Assembly (NCBI GenBank): GCA_949752745.1
Contig: OX457027.1
Span: forward strand, 56,610,053-56,674,052
DNA from: Protula sp. h YS-2021
Lineage: Eukaryota; Annelida; Polychaeta; Sabellida; Serpulidae
DNA: 64,000 nucleotides
Reading direction: 5' to 3'
The notes below the pieces were generated by a model. The model saw only the letters and a program-made list of their open reading frames with translations, was not told the origin of the DNA and made no database searches. The stretch's first letter is position 1. Each line of letters opens with the position of its first letter. This document shows, piece after piece, positions 11,001-23,500 of the stretch. The position numbers and the translations under genes are program-made.

Positions 11001-14000
11001 AGACATGAAGAGAATACAGGAACTGACACTCACACAAATTTCCCTTCTCTACACTTATAATTCTCACATGGTATCAAAGATACCATATGAGGTTGAAATG
11101 CTTAGAATTCTTCACCTATTTTTTTTTCCGCCAAAATTTTGTTCGCCAAAATCTTTAGTTTTTCGCCAAGATCGTGTTCGCACTTCTCGTCCGAAACCGC
11201 CGGGCGTAGACAGTTGAAACTTGGCATACGTACGTAAACCCACATGAACTGGATCTGCGTCGATTTTCAGTGACCGTAAGCATTGTTTTCAAGGTCAAAT
11301 TCAAGATCAAAGGTCAATTTCGGCCAAATTATTGTTCGCGCTTCCCCTCCGAAACGGCTAGGCGCAGAAAGTTGAAACTTGACACACATACACAGACTAA
11401 CGTGAACTGGATCTGCGCTGAATTTCAGTGACCTTACATTGTTTTCAAGGTCAAATTCAGGATCAAACAAAAATAGCAATATTTCGAAAACGGTTAGAGA
11501 TAGAGTGATTCTAAGCGAATTTTCGGCCCAGAGGGTCTAAAACACTTTTATAAAAGGGTATCTCGGCGAGCGCGACCCGGTCGAGTGACGATCGACGTCA
11601 AAACTGGGCCAGTATCTCGAAAACGGTTAGAGATAAAGCGATTCTGAGCGAATTTTCATCCCAAAGAGCATAATACACTATCACAAGAAGGTAATACACT
11701 ATCACTATCACTTTTATAAAAGGGTATCTCGGCGAACGCGATCCGGTCGGGTGACGATCGATGTCGAAACCGGAAGTTGGCAAATATCTCGAAAACGGTT
11801 AGAGATAGAGCGATTCTGAGCGAATTTTCTGCTTTTCGGGTTAAAACACTTCTATGAAAGGGTATCTCGGCGAGCGCGATCCGGTAAGGTGACGATCGAC
11901 GTCGAAACCGGAAGTTAACCAATATCTCGAAAACGGTTAGAGATAGAGTGATTCTGAGCCAATTTTCTACCCTTTGGGTTTAAAACACGTCTTTAAAAGG
12001 GTATCTCGGCGAGCGCGACCCGGTCAGGTGACGATCGACGTCGAAACTGGACGTTGGCCAGTATCTCGAAAACGGTTAGAGATAAAGCGATTCTGAGCGA
12101 ATTTTCTGCTTTTCGGGTTAAAACACTTCTATGAAAGGGTATCTCGGCGAGCGCGATCCGGTAAGGTGACGATCGACGTCGAAACCGGAAGTTAACCAAT
12201 ATCTCGAAAACGGTTAGAGATAGAGCGATTCTGAGCAAATTTTCTACCCTTTGGGTCTAAAACACTTTTATAAAAGGGTATCTCGGCGAGCGCGACCCGG
12301 TCGAGTGACGATCGACGTCAAAACTGGACGTTGGCCAGTATCTCGAAAACGGTTAGAGATAAAGCGATTCTGAGCGAATTTTCATCCCAAAGAGCATAAT
12401 ACACTATCACAAGAAGGTAATACACTATCACTATCACTTTTATAAAAGGGTATCTCGGCGAACGCGATCCGGTCGGGTGACGATCGATGTCGAAACCGGA
12501 AGTTGGCAAATATCTCGAAAACGGTTAGAGATAGAGCGATTCTGAGCGAATTTTCTGCTTTTCGGGTTAAAACACTTCTATGAAAGGGTATCTCGGCGAG
12601 CGCGATCCGGTAAGGTGACGATCGACGTCGAAACCGGAAGTTAACCAATATCTCGAAAACGGTTAGAGATAGAGCGATTCTGAGCCAATTTTCTACCCTT
12701 TGGGTTTAAAACACGTCTTTAAAAGGGTATCTCGGCGAGCGCGACCCGGTCAGGTGACGATCGACGTCGAAACCGGAAGTTAACCCAGATCTCGAAAACG
12801 GTTAGAAATAGAGCGATTCTGAGCCAATTTTCGACCCTTCGGGCTTAAAACACTTCTTGTTGTGTTTTTGTGTAAAAAATTGTTTGAATGTGAAAAGTGC
12901 TTTCAAATTCTTGATTTTATTGATAAGATTTTAATAATACAGTTAGTGTAAGCTCCATGATTCTGCATTTTGTCTTACGTTTCCCAACGTACCCCAATAT
13001 ACCATCTGAGACAATTTCGCTCGCGCAATTACCTTCTAGTTTTATCTGATGCCGTTTCACTAATGCCCGGCTCCGGTCGGAGGATGTGCACTGTGCGCTG
13101 GCTTGTTCAGACTCTTTGCAGTTACCAATTTCGTACACATTTCCTAAGTACGTCATTAGAACTTTCAAGCTCAATCTCTTTAATGGAGTTGTCCGGTTCC
13201 TGTGTTTAGGTATATACCCCACAGGAACTTCAGGAAGAGCACCCTTTTCATTTTCTTTCCTGTCAGTAAGTTTGACCAAGCGTAATTACCAAGTGCTCTG
13301 TTATTGCTTACGTGGCTCTTTGTTCAGTAATGGCCCTGCACACTTGGAGCGCGTTGTTTCTCGCGTAGTTCTCGTTATAACAAATTGTCTAAATTCAAGT
13401 GGAAAAGCAGCTCCGTTGCCTCTCACCGAACCAAGTCCAGGTGCCAGATACGAAAACATTCCGTGTCCGTTTATTCGTTCGTCCCATAAATTTGAGACGT
13501 TTTAGTAGTCCCCCGCCGCCGCATAGCGCGAAGCGGGGAATTGTTGAATTCGGGTACGTCCGTCCGTCTGTAAACATTTCGGAAATGATGTCTTTTGTGC
13601 GTTAGATTACAGAAACTACGATAGGGATTCCATTTAATCCTTGCATAGGGAAAGAATATAGGTTGTATTTGTGCACCTGGGTATAGGTTTTGCCGGCCGC
13701 CGAAAATGTGCCTTAGGGACTTTGTCAACAATCGAAATATCTGAGGCTGTCAACATCTGGATAGGATATCTTTTGTGCGATAGATCTCAAAGACTACCCG
13801 AGTGATTCCACTTAAACCTTGCGTAGAGAAAGAATATAATGTGTAGTTGTGCACCTGGATATAGGTTTTGCCTGCCGAAAAATGTTTAGTAGAGACTGCC
13901 GAAATCCGGGGGACTTCGTCAGTTTTACTAACATAACTTGTTTCATTCTGGGTGTAGTTCGTTTTGCCACCGACCTATTTGCCACCACACCCCTAACAGT

Positions 14001-17000
14001 TTGCTACTAAAGGCATATCGTGGAATAAAAGAATTTAATTGTTTATTTTTAGCAACATAAAAGACAAGAAAACAATAAAATAGCAATACTTTATTGAACA
14101 ATAACAGACTCCACAACGGCACTTCGTACTTAATCCCCCGATACCTCGCTAGTCTCCTGAGAAGTTCTACTCCTGATTGCTTTATTGAAGACTAGCAGAC
14201 TTAACAACGGCGCCTCCTACTTAATCCCCAAATACTCCCCCTAATCCCCAGGCTCTCGCATACACAGTCTTAATCGCCTAATCGCCTAATCAAGTACAAA
14301 GACAAAAGACAAGAAAACAATAAAATAGCAATACTTTATTGAACAATAACAGACTCCACAACGGCACTTCGTACTTAATCCCCCGATACCTCGCTAGTCT
14401 CCTGAGAAGTTCTACTCCTGATTGCTTTATTGAAGACTAGCAGACTTAACAACGGCGCCTCCTACTTAATCCCCAAATACTCCCCCTAATCCCCAGGCTC
14501 TCGCATACACAGTCTTAATCGCCTAATCGCCTAATCAAGTACAAAACATTAACAAATGAAAAAAGTTATCGAAAAGAGCTAAATAATTGAATAACTTGTG
14601 AAATATAAGACCTTTTAAAAATTGGTGACAAAATGGTAGGGGGTTGGTGGCAAAGTGGTCGGTGGCAAATTGGTTTGTGGCAAAGTGACCGGTGGCAAAA
14701 TGATATGGATACCTTCACTTTTTGCTACACCCATACGCGGACCTGGTTGGTAACGTGTCCGTGACATAGGGCAAGAGGCACCAGTTAAAAACAAGATCTC
14801 CTTCCTGTTTTAGATTCTGTTTGAAATGGTATCCAGATGGACTATATAATAAAAAAGCCTTTGGTACTGTGTTGAGGCACTGTAAAGCTACAGCAGTGGA
14901 ACAAACAGCCTTAATACAGGGCACTGCCGCAATGTCGAGTGTATGAATCGATCCGTTTGTGAGTCGAGGTTGCTTTAAAATGATAGAAAACGAAAAAGAG
15001 ACTGTGTATAAGTCGAATTCTGCAAAAGTTGAATTCTAAAGACTGTGTTATCCCAGTGACCCCTCCCCCCCCCCCCACCCGTTTATTTGTAGTTTTACCC
15101 CTAAAGGTTGATACCGTCACCATGAGTGCAGAGTATTATATAAAGTGGCTTTTTTGCTGCCTTTCGCCTTTTATCTGACAAAGGAAGTAGCACCCACAGC
15201 AAGGGATTAGGCTACTTCGGTTTCTGGGTCTACTGCGGCATTGCGAAGACAGGGAGAGACTTTTGATGTTCTTCGAGTTTGCAGCAGAGTCCACTTCGTG
15301 ACTAGCGCACTAAGTTTACTTGTTTACTGAGAAGATTGGCGTTTTACCTGCGATTTTCTACAGCTATCTAATTTCTCAGAAGAAAACACGCGACTGTATC
15401 AGTCGAGAAGGCATAACAAAAAGGAAAATCAGTGTATAAGTCGCGACTTATACACCGGAAATTACGGAAGTTTCGAATTACCCACATTTTACCTTGAAGT
15501 GCAACGGCGGTGACGCATATCCTGGGTATATCCAGCATTGTATTTATTTTAAAGTGCTTTTTTCGGGAAAAAATTACACAATTTTTTTCACTTACATGGC
15601 TCTTCCGAGATTTTGACACGTTTTTTAACACACCGAACATGAAGTTGTGGGTTCAGTTTTGACCTTATCCGGTGCTAGCACGCATGTGCACTGTGTGATT
15701 ATTTTCCACATTTGTCAAATGGCTGGTTGAACTATCACATCAATCGGCATGATGGACGTTGTTGGAACGTTGATTACACACACGTATTGAACATCCTCGT
15801 GACACATCTCCAGCTCCGTTCCTACCATTTCAAGGCCTTCTGGGTTATCACTCAGGGGCACTTTAAATGACGGCGTTTTGCAGAGCAATAGTCTTAAGTT
15901 TTTAATCACAGTAAATTAACGTGACAGCTAATTTCCTTGCATCTTGCACTGTCGGAAGCCACTTCGTTTTGCTTTAAGCTCTGCTTCTCTTTTTTAGGCC
16001 AAAGGAAAGGTTAGCTCCAAATCTGAGAAAGACTGGCCTAGCAACATTTTTACTGAGCACTGTGTTTCCATAATTGTCTTCATTTTTCTAAGCTCAGTGC
16101 TGTCAGTGAGTCCAGAGTCACAGCTTGAAAGATTTCCCAGGGCATAACATTGGCGAATAAAAAAATAGTGTTCAGGTAAATTGAAGTCAATGTATTGTTC
16201 CGGTGTGAAAGCTTTTAATCTTAAACTAAACCAACAAAAAACGAAGTGGAAAGGTGACCCAGGAAGTCTTAATATTTGATGTCTTAAAATAAAATTTGTT
16301 GTTCATTTTTAATGTTTCTAAGGGAGGGATCTAAGCAAATAGCGAAAAAGCAATGGAGATTTCGTGACTATTTTGTACGTCATTGATAATACATCACTTA
16401 CCGGTATTAACAATCACTTAGGATTTGCCACCAAAAGGTGAACAAAAGACTGAAAAATTGCATTTTTAGAAATTGGCGTGAAAACTAGACAGGTAGAAAA
16501 TTTTCCCTTCTTATTTCTTTACGTCATAGAAGCTGACTGAAGAAAATTGGGGCATTATGAATGTTTCTGAAATATCTTTATGTCTAGTTTTCGTCAAAAA
16601 CAAAAAAAAAAATCGAAAACAAATTGGCAAAACCACAACCATTGTTTGTGTAGCTTCTATATTCTAAAAAAATCTTATTATTATCATTTGGGGGGGGGGC
16701 ATTTATATGTTTTAGACTCTTTCCGAGAGTAAAAAAGGGCAATTATAGTGTCTGAGAGAAAATCCTTGACAAATTGTTTACGTCGTGAAGTAAAGTGTTG
16801 TTTTTTATGGCCGATTTGTCACTCTGGCGAATAACATTCTGAATAAAAATGGGGTCATAGAAACTTCCAGCTCCAAATAATTCCCCCGAAAGAAAGGAAC
16901 GTATCGTTGAAAGCACACCACCGAAATTTAAAAAGAGGGTTGTTTTACGTTTAAACCTCCGTGAGTCATATGAAGTTTGATTTCTTTGATGCAGATATGT

Positions 17001-20000
17001 TCGTAAACTGCGGGCACGGAACACCTTCCTGGCCTTGTGAGAATGCAATCACAGTCTCACGTCTTTTAAACCAACAGCGTCATTTTGAAAACCATCTGTC
17101 TGTTCGCTGAAGCGTTGCCGTAATTAGGTTCTGCGAATTGTGCGACCCCCTTTGTGACTCTTGTACTGTTTAGCCACAACAAGGCGGCGGGGATTAATGA
17201 TTGGAGAAACTAATGAAACTATCACGAGGCAAAATCCCGGGATTTTCCGTACAGAATTCCAGCAAGGATGTAATTTGTCACTAGGTATCCAATACTGCCG
17301 TGAATGTTGAGAAGTTCTTGAGAGCGACACTTTAGCGCCCCAAATGTGGCACCATGTTGCCACCATCCAAAAGTCAGACGAATTGCCTTAATCTTATTGA
17401 CAATTTGCTGCAAAATTTGATATAGTGTGATCAGATGAATGTTGACATGGGCAGTGTGAAAGGTTTGGTTAATTTGTAACTTTATGCTCAAGATTTTCCT
17501 CAGTAGATAAAGTCAAGGGCTTGTCCAGATTGGTAACATTTCCAAGCGGAAAGAGTGACCGATTTTCAGAGGGGCAGCTTTAATACACTTTGTCGTGGGT
17601 AAAGGTTGTTCAAGTTACAATAATAAGCTCAAATTTATCAAATAAGATGGTGAAATGACTGTCCGTCTTTACCCTTACCATTTTGCCATGATGAAGTAGG
17701 GTTTAAAAAGTTCACAATTTGCTGTGTTACGTTTTTCTAAGTGGATTACGTTGAGGGCTTTTTAGTCTCTGGAGGGCCGAGCGTGTGTTGTTCTGCAGGA
17801 AGGAAGCCAGCGGTTTCAGAAATGCACAGAATTACATGGAATGGGCAGAATTCTATGGATGCTCAAAGCCATTACTGATGTTGAGGAATAACACAATTCA
17901 TTACGGATCAGAGAGGTTGTGCTTGGCTTGCGGCATCATTTGACAGGTTGACAACAGAAGATAGGACATTCTGTGGCGTTTGATGAATAAAACAAAATTA
18001 CTGCGATTTGTACAAATTGTTTCCATCGTTATCCCTGTCGTGATCGTAGCAAAAAAAAAAAAAAAAAACATTCGGGATTATGGATTCTATTCTACCCCGA
18101 TATTATCCTAACAGAATCGCTTAATTTTTGGCTGCATCCGATAAACACTATGAGATATTGTGTGTATGATGTCAAAACATAGCTTTTTAAGTCTTTTAAT
18201 TTATTCTTCAAAGAAAGTGCGAGGCTGGATATTTTCAATCAACTGTTTGGTTTTACAGCTACCTCTAAACTTGTCTTTATTGTATTTCTTTATTTATATA
18301 TTTTTGGTCACAGTTTTCATACGACCCAAAACAAGTTTGTCACAAAGAGTAAATAGAGTTGTCAAAGGACTATAAGCGCAGCTGTGCTGCAACCAAAATG
18401 ATCGACATTAACCGACTGCTGTTCTTTGCCAGTAGCTCGCCATTGTTCGTATCAGGTTTTTTAAATTACACGTCCCACTACATGCAGACTTTCTGCGATT
18501 CTACGTTCAATTTTCAGTGGTTATAAAAGTAGGATTTTAAAAAGAAAAAAACTATATATCCTATGACCATATTCCTTTCGTTGGATGCAGAGCTCTGAAA
18601 TTTCGTCAGATTCTAAGCACGTCACGACCTTTGCCATTATGAATACGCCGTTAATGAGCCCGGTGACTTTTTTTACCTTGTCGTGAGTGAGGATATGTTC
18701 TAATGGAAAGCCGATACTGCCAAGCTTAGCTTAACTAACATGTAATATGTGTAGCGCAGGATCCGCGTTATGATAAGAGATATCAAGATAAAGCATTGTA
18801 TATGTTTATTTCTCTGTTCAAATGAGCCGACGTTGTTTTTATATTTTGTGGCTTAAAACGAAATGAGAGAAAAGTTGTCCTGGGGTGTAGTTTTTTGCTG
18901 GTTGTAGGTCTTAATTGTGTGAGCGGAATTTTTTTTTCTTTTTCTGATAACCCCACGGATCTAGTTGGTTGTAATCTGGAGTGACTGTGGCGAAAAAATC
19001 TGACTTGAAATCCGTGCTTTGGGGTTAACTGTGTGATAAGCTTTGTAGACCGGAAACCTTACCCCCCCCCCCCTGCCCTTACTCTACCACTACAACACAC
19101 GACATGACATTTTTTTACGCGAGAGCTAAGAAGTGCATGTGATAGTGCCTGGAGAGCTGAAAAGCTTGAGGCTACTTAACCGTGGCCCCTTGATATATTG
19201 CCACTCATAGACGAAAAAAAATGGCGCAGAGGAAAAACTGCCCTTTTGAATCGAGTGGAAACTTGAAAGTCGATTTTGTAGCATCTTTGGGAAGTCAAGG
19301 CAATGTCGTTTTTCCGATATAATTAGCTGTTGTCATTTGGAATGATTGCACTGTCTTCGCTTTCTCCACTAGCCTATGCCTCCGCTTTCTCTGTATACCG
19401 GTGCCTTCGCTACATACCGGTGCCTTCGCCTTCTGCACTTGCTGATGCCTTCACTTTCTCTGTTGCCGGTGCGTTCGCTTTCCCTACTTGTCGGTGGTTC
19501 CTTTTGGTGCTTTCGCCTGCTGTACTTGTCGATGGTTCCTTTCTCTACTTACCAGTGTCTACTCTTTCTCTGCTTAGCAATGGCTTCACTTTCACTACTT
19601 ATCAATGACTTCGCTTTCACTACTTACCAGTGCCTTCGCTTTCTTCACCGGTATGTTGTTCTTCAGACCAGTGGTGTTAAAGCATTAATCAGCTCCGCTA
19701 GAAGAATCAAGAAACCATAGTAAAAGGCGTTTTAGACGGGATGGTCTTTTTTGCGCCAGAGGTTGGCGGGACGCTCTAGTACTACTCTGCAAAAAATAGT
19801 ATGGCTAGGTATGGGGCGGTTTGGTCCATTCGACAGTACTCGAAGTATCGATAATGGCACCAGGTTAGCTGCTGCACTAATATCATCATATAAGACCGCA
19901 AAACAACCACGTCAGTTCATGTCAAAAACAGTGGTGGCGAAATCAGAATCAGAAATCAGAACTCCGACCATCAACCTCACAACGTCTACCTGCTGACGTA

Positions 20001-20449
20001 TTCAGGCGTCGAGATAGCGGCATGCAGACGTCACAAAAACATTAATCACATCGTCGTCTGGACAATGACAATCATAAGGAATAGTGATCATCGCTCTGTC
20101 CAAGTTCCTTTTGTGTCATCAAGTAAAACAGGATATGCATGAAGTCAATTTTCATGAATGTATTTCAAAAGAAGGCTGTAAAAACTGGAAAAACTGGCGC
20201 GGTACTGAATATCCCATACATTTTGTCCTGATTTTTATCAGTTTTCAAAGCAGCCAGTCATTACCAGTACCAGGCTTAAATTCCTGTGAGCGTTAACACG
20301 AATATTTTGTTGGTGTGACCAATCTGTTTTTCGACATCTACATAAGGCATTGATTTTCCGAAATATATTCAACGTTGCGTCAGAGACGTTAATTTGGCGT
20401 CTGAAAAAGGTGTGTTTTCGGCAACAAAAATAAGCGTCACGTCCTAAGA

Positions 20450-20520
<71 letters not shown>

Positions 20521-23500
20521 CGTAATTTCAATGGCTGTTAAAGGCATTGAGCAGGCGTTGATTTGTGTCCGCACAGATTACAGCCAGATTCAGTGTTGCG
20601 CAAGTTTTTTTTTTTTTCTGCGGGCAAAATCAACGTCTGCAGTGTCTGTTCAACATTGTGTCCAAGACGTTGATCTATGATCGCAACTGAATTACAGACA
20701 GATTCGATATTGCGATTTGGCCTAGTCACGGACCCAACCTCACATCGACGTTTTCCCGGAATTAGAGTGTTTGCTTTGGCTTAACATGTCAAAAGCTTTG
20801 TTGCGTGTAGTTTTGATACAAATGGCAACTTCGAATGACTTTTAACAAAGATTTTTTATAGAATTTTGAAATGTTAAGGGTTCGATGTCGTATTTTTTGT
20901 GGTTCCAAGTGTAATTTTCACTACTCAATAGCGAAAGCGGTCTAGTTATCTGCTGATTTAATTGAAAAAAAATCTAGAATTTAATTGAATGCCCTCTGTT
21001 CTGCTATTCTACCTTCAGCATTTGCAACTGCAAGTGGATTTCTGCCTTCGCACTGTCACATGACAAGTCTGAAGCCGTAAGGGTCTTGTTGGGGGCTCTT
21101 GCGGGAAGTCTTTGTCTGAAAAAAAGGCCATTTACCCTGCTGATTGCGCAACTCAATTTGTTTCAACGAACCAACCATAAAATTGTAGTCCCTAGAGAAG
21201 CTGCGATCAACTGTGCACTTAAGTGAAGGCTCTAAAATTGAATGCGCATTTAGCTGCCTTTTTGGCTTCAGCGGATTAAACATTTTTTGTGTTATCAATA
21301 AGGTGTTGTGTTTTGTATGCAGACAGATAATTTCAGCAGTGTTTATTTTGCACTTATAATGGAAAATTAGGGTCATGATTCATTGAGAGCCGAGGGATTG
21401 CGCTACAGACTGGTTCTACTAAGTCTGTGATAACCCGAATGTTCGCGTACTGTGTGTATTGCTTGGAAATGGGCTAAAATAAGGTTAGTTGTTTTTGATG
21501 AAATCGTACATCACAGTTGGGATGAATGTCCCTGGACATTGTTTCCAAATTATACTGAGCTTTATTTTAAAATGTTCGCTTTTCACAGCGTTGTTTTTTT
21601 TATTATTGGTAAGAAGAAATGCCGTTCCGGAATAACTGATTTTTCATTTGCTTGCAGGATGAAGTCAAGAAGGGGTTAATGATCCCAAATGTGATAGGCC
21701 GACTGGCAAACTATGAGGGGGGTACGATTCCGAACACGGAGCAAGAGACGGTGGAGGACGATGTGTCGGAGAAGGGTGGCAAGAAGAAAAAAGAATCAAA
21801 GGTAAATAAATGGTTTAAAAAAAAAAGAAACAGATTTCTATGTATTTAAACGCAAGGTGTGTTGCTTGGCTACGCTTTAAACATTGATTGAATGCCTGTG
21901 TCTGCGCCAATCAAATCCACTTATTGTGCTGCGAATCATATACAGACGGCCGTACATGGACGTTATCGGTGGCACGATAGCTGCTACGGTCGTTTCCAAG
22001 CTGTGTTGGCCCGTACAAAATGAAAGTTTGTGGTAATTACAATCATCACTGCAATTAATCTGTAAAAGATATTGTAAAAAAAAAATAAGGTTAAAGCAAA
22101 ACGAAACAGTAACGTACAGCTTTATGTGTGTAATCTCACGCCGATCTGCGGCTTTAGAGATGCGTTCATGTTTACGATGAACACCTGAATCAAGTCTGAC
22201 TGGCGGCGTTCATTTTGCAGCTGATGCCAAAACAAGATTAAAATCGCTTGCTGCTACCAAAGAAAAAAAAAAACAAAAAAAAAACAAAACAAAAAACAAA
22301 AGCAGGCTTGATTGATATCACCGAGTACATTGCCATCACGTTATTTCCGTTATAGACGTCAAATTCAAAGACATAGCGAAGTATTTTTGTGCCATAATTG
22401 TAAAAATTACCCCCAAAAATTATTATTGTGAAAATATAATTGAAATCGATGTCATCATCTCGTACTTAACAAATCATGTTCAACAATTCATGCGATTGCA
22501 ATATGTTCTGCGGTTAGATCTGGTGTTATCTCTCATGGGATTGAACCACTCTGCCTGGATGGACGTAACGTAGAAGTGGAGTGGACGGTGCGCTCAAAAA
22601 GTGAAATATAATGCACTCACACTCTATATATATTTCAACCATTATGCCTAAGAAGAAAATTGGAAGTCAAGATGCTACTATTACTGACTGAATGAAGTCA
22701 GTTGCTGACCTTTTTTTTCTTGTCTTTTCAAATTTCACAGTCTACACTGCAGTGTTATGCGTCGTACGGAAGTTTAAATTCCAAGACGGAATCGTTTATG
22801 GGGCTGGATGAGATCGGGATACATACCCCTGCCTTGATGTCTTACGAATCCATTCTCGAGGTTTCCAAATATGTAGCTAAGTAGTAGTGAAGACGCCAAC
22901 AGCCCGTAATTAAGAGTGTTCAAAATAAACCCGAATGCTGAGATGGCTTGTCTGGCCGTCTGGATCAAAGTTGAGATGGCCCGAAAGAATTAATATAGTT
23001 AATTGATTTAAGAAGATGCTAAGAAATCCCCCTAAAACGTTTTAATTCTACTGCATCTTTTCTCCCATGTGTTTGTACTGTCACAAGAAATACCTGCGGC
23101 GTGGTAACACTAGCGCCCCGACCATCGGTAATTGAATCGAGTGTCATATCAACCCTGAGAGATGTGATAATTGTAACAGCATTAACGACAAACAGTGGTG
23201 TTAGAACTGAAGTGCAAAATCTATGTGTTTTTAAGTGACCTTTCAATATCATCAGACGTACTTAGAGAGATTATTTATATAACCACTCATGCAAAGTTTT
23301 ACCAGTGTTAAAACTGAAAATCTGAAGTCAAATGATGATAACTGAAGAGCACCAATTTCTAGTCAGCTTAAGAGGCCAACGATATACGCACAAGCGTTTT
23401 TAGCCAATTTCGTTTACGGGCTCAATCGCGTATGAAGCTGAGTTGCAAATGGACATACATGGTACGATGGTGAAAATGTCAGCCAACCGCGCAATGCACA

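Larger units (their letters stand above)
5067..21657 (+). other. KCC: KCC intron, 16.6 kb, repeat-dense
   Basis: Lies between phase-0 exons. It holds most of the window's small transposable elements, a satellite array and a foldback element, all listed separately. No conserved protein segment was recognised in either strand. The largest ORF inside (9488-9940, 150 codons) has no recognisable domain. Confidence 0.8.

Noticed and set aside
11598..12648. Repeated minus-strand ORFs with [13 protein letters not shown]
   Set aside because: They recur at the 138-bp satellite period and are by-products of the array.
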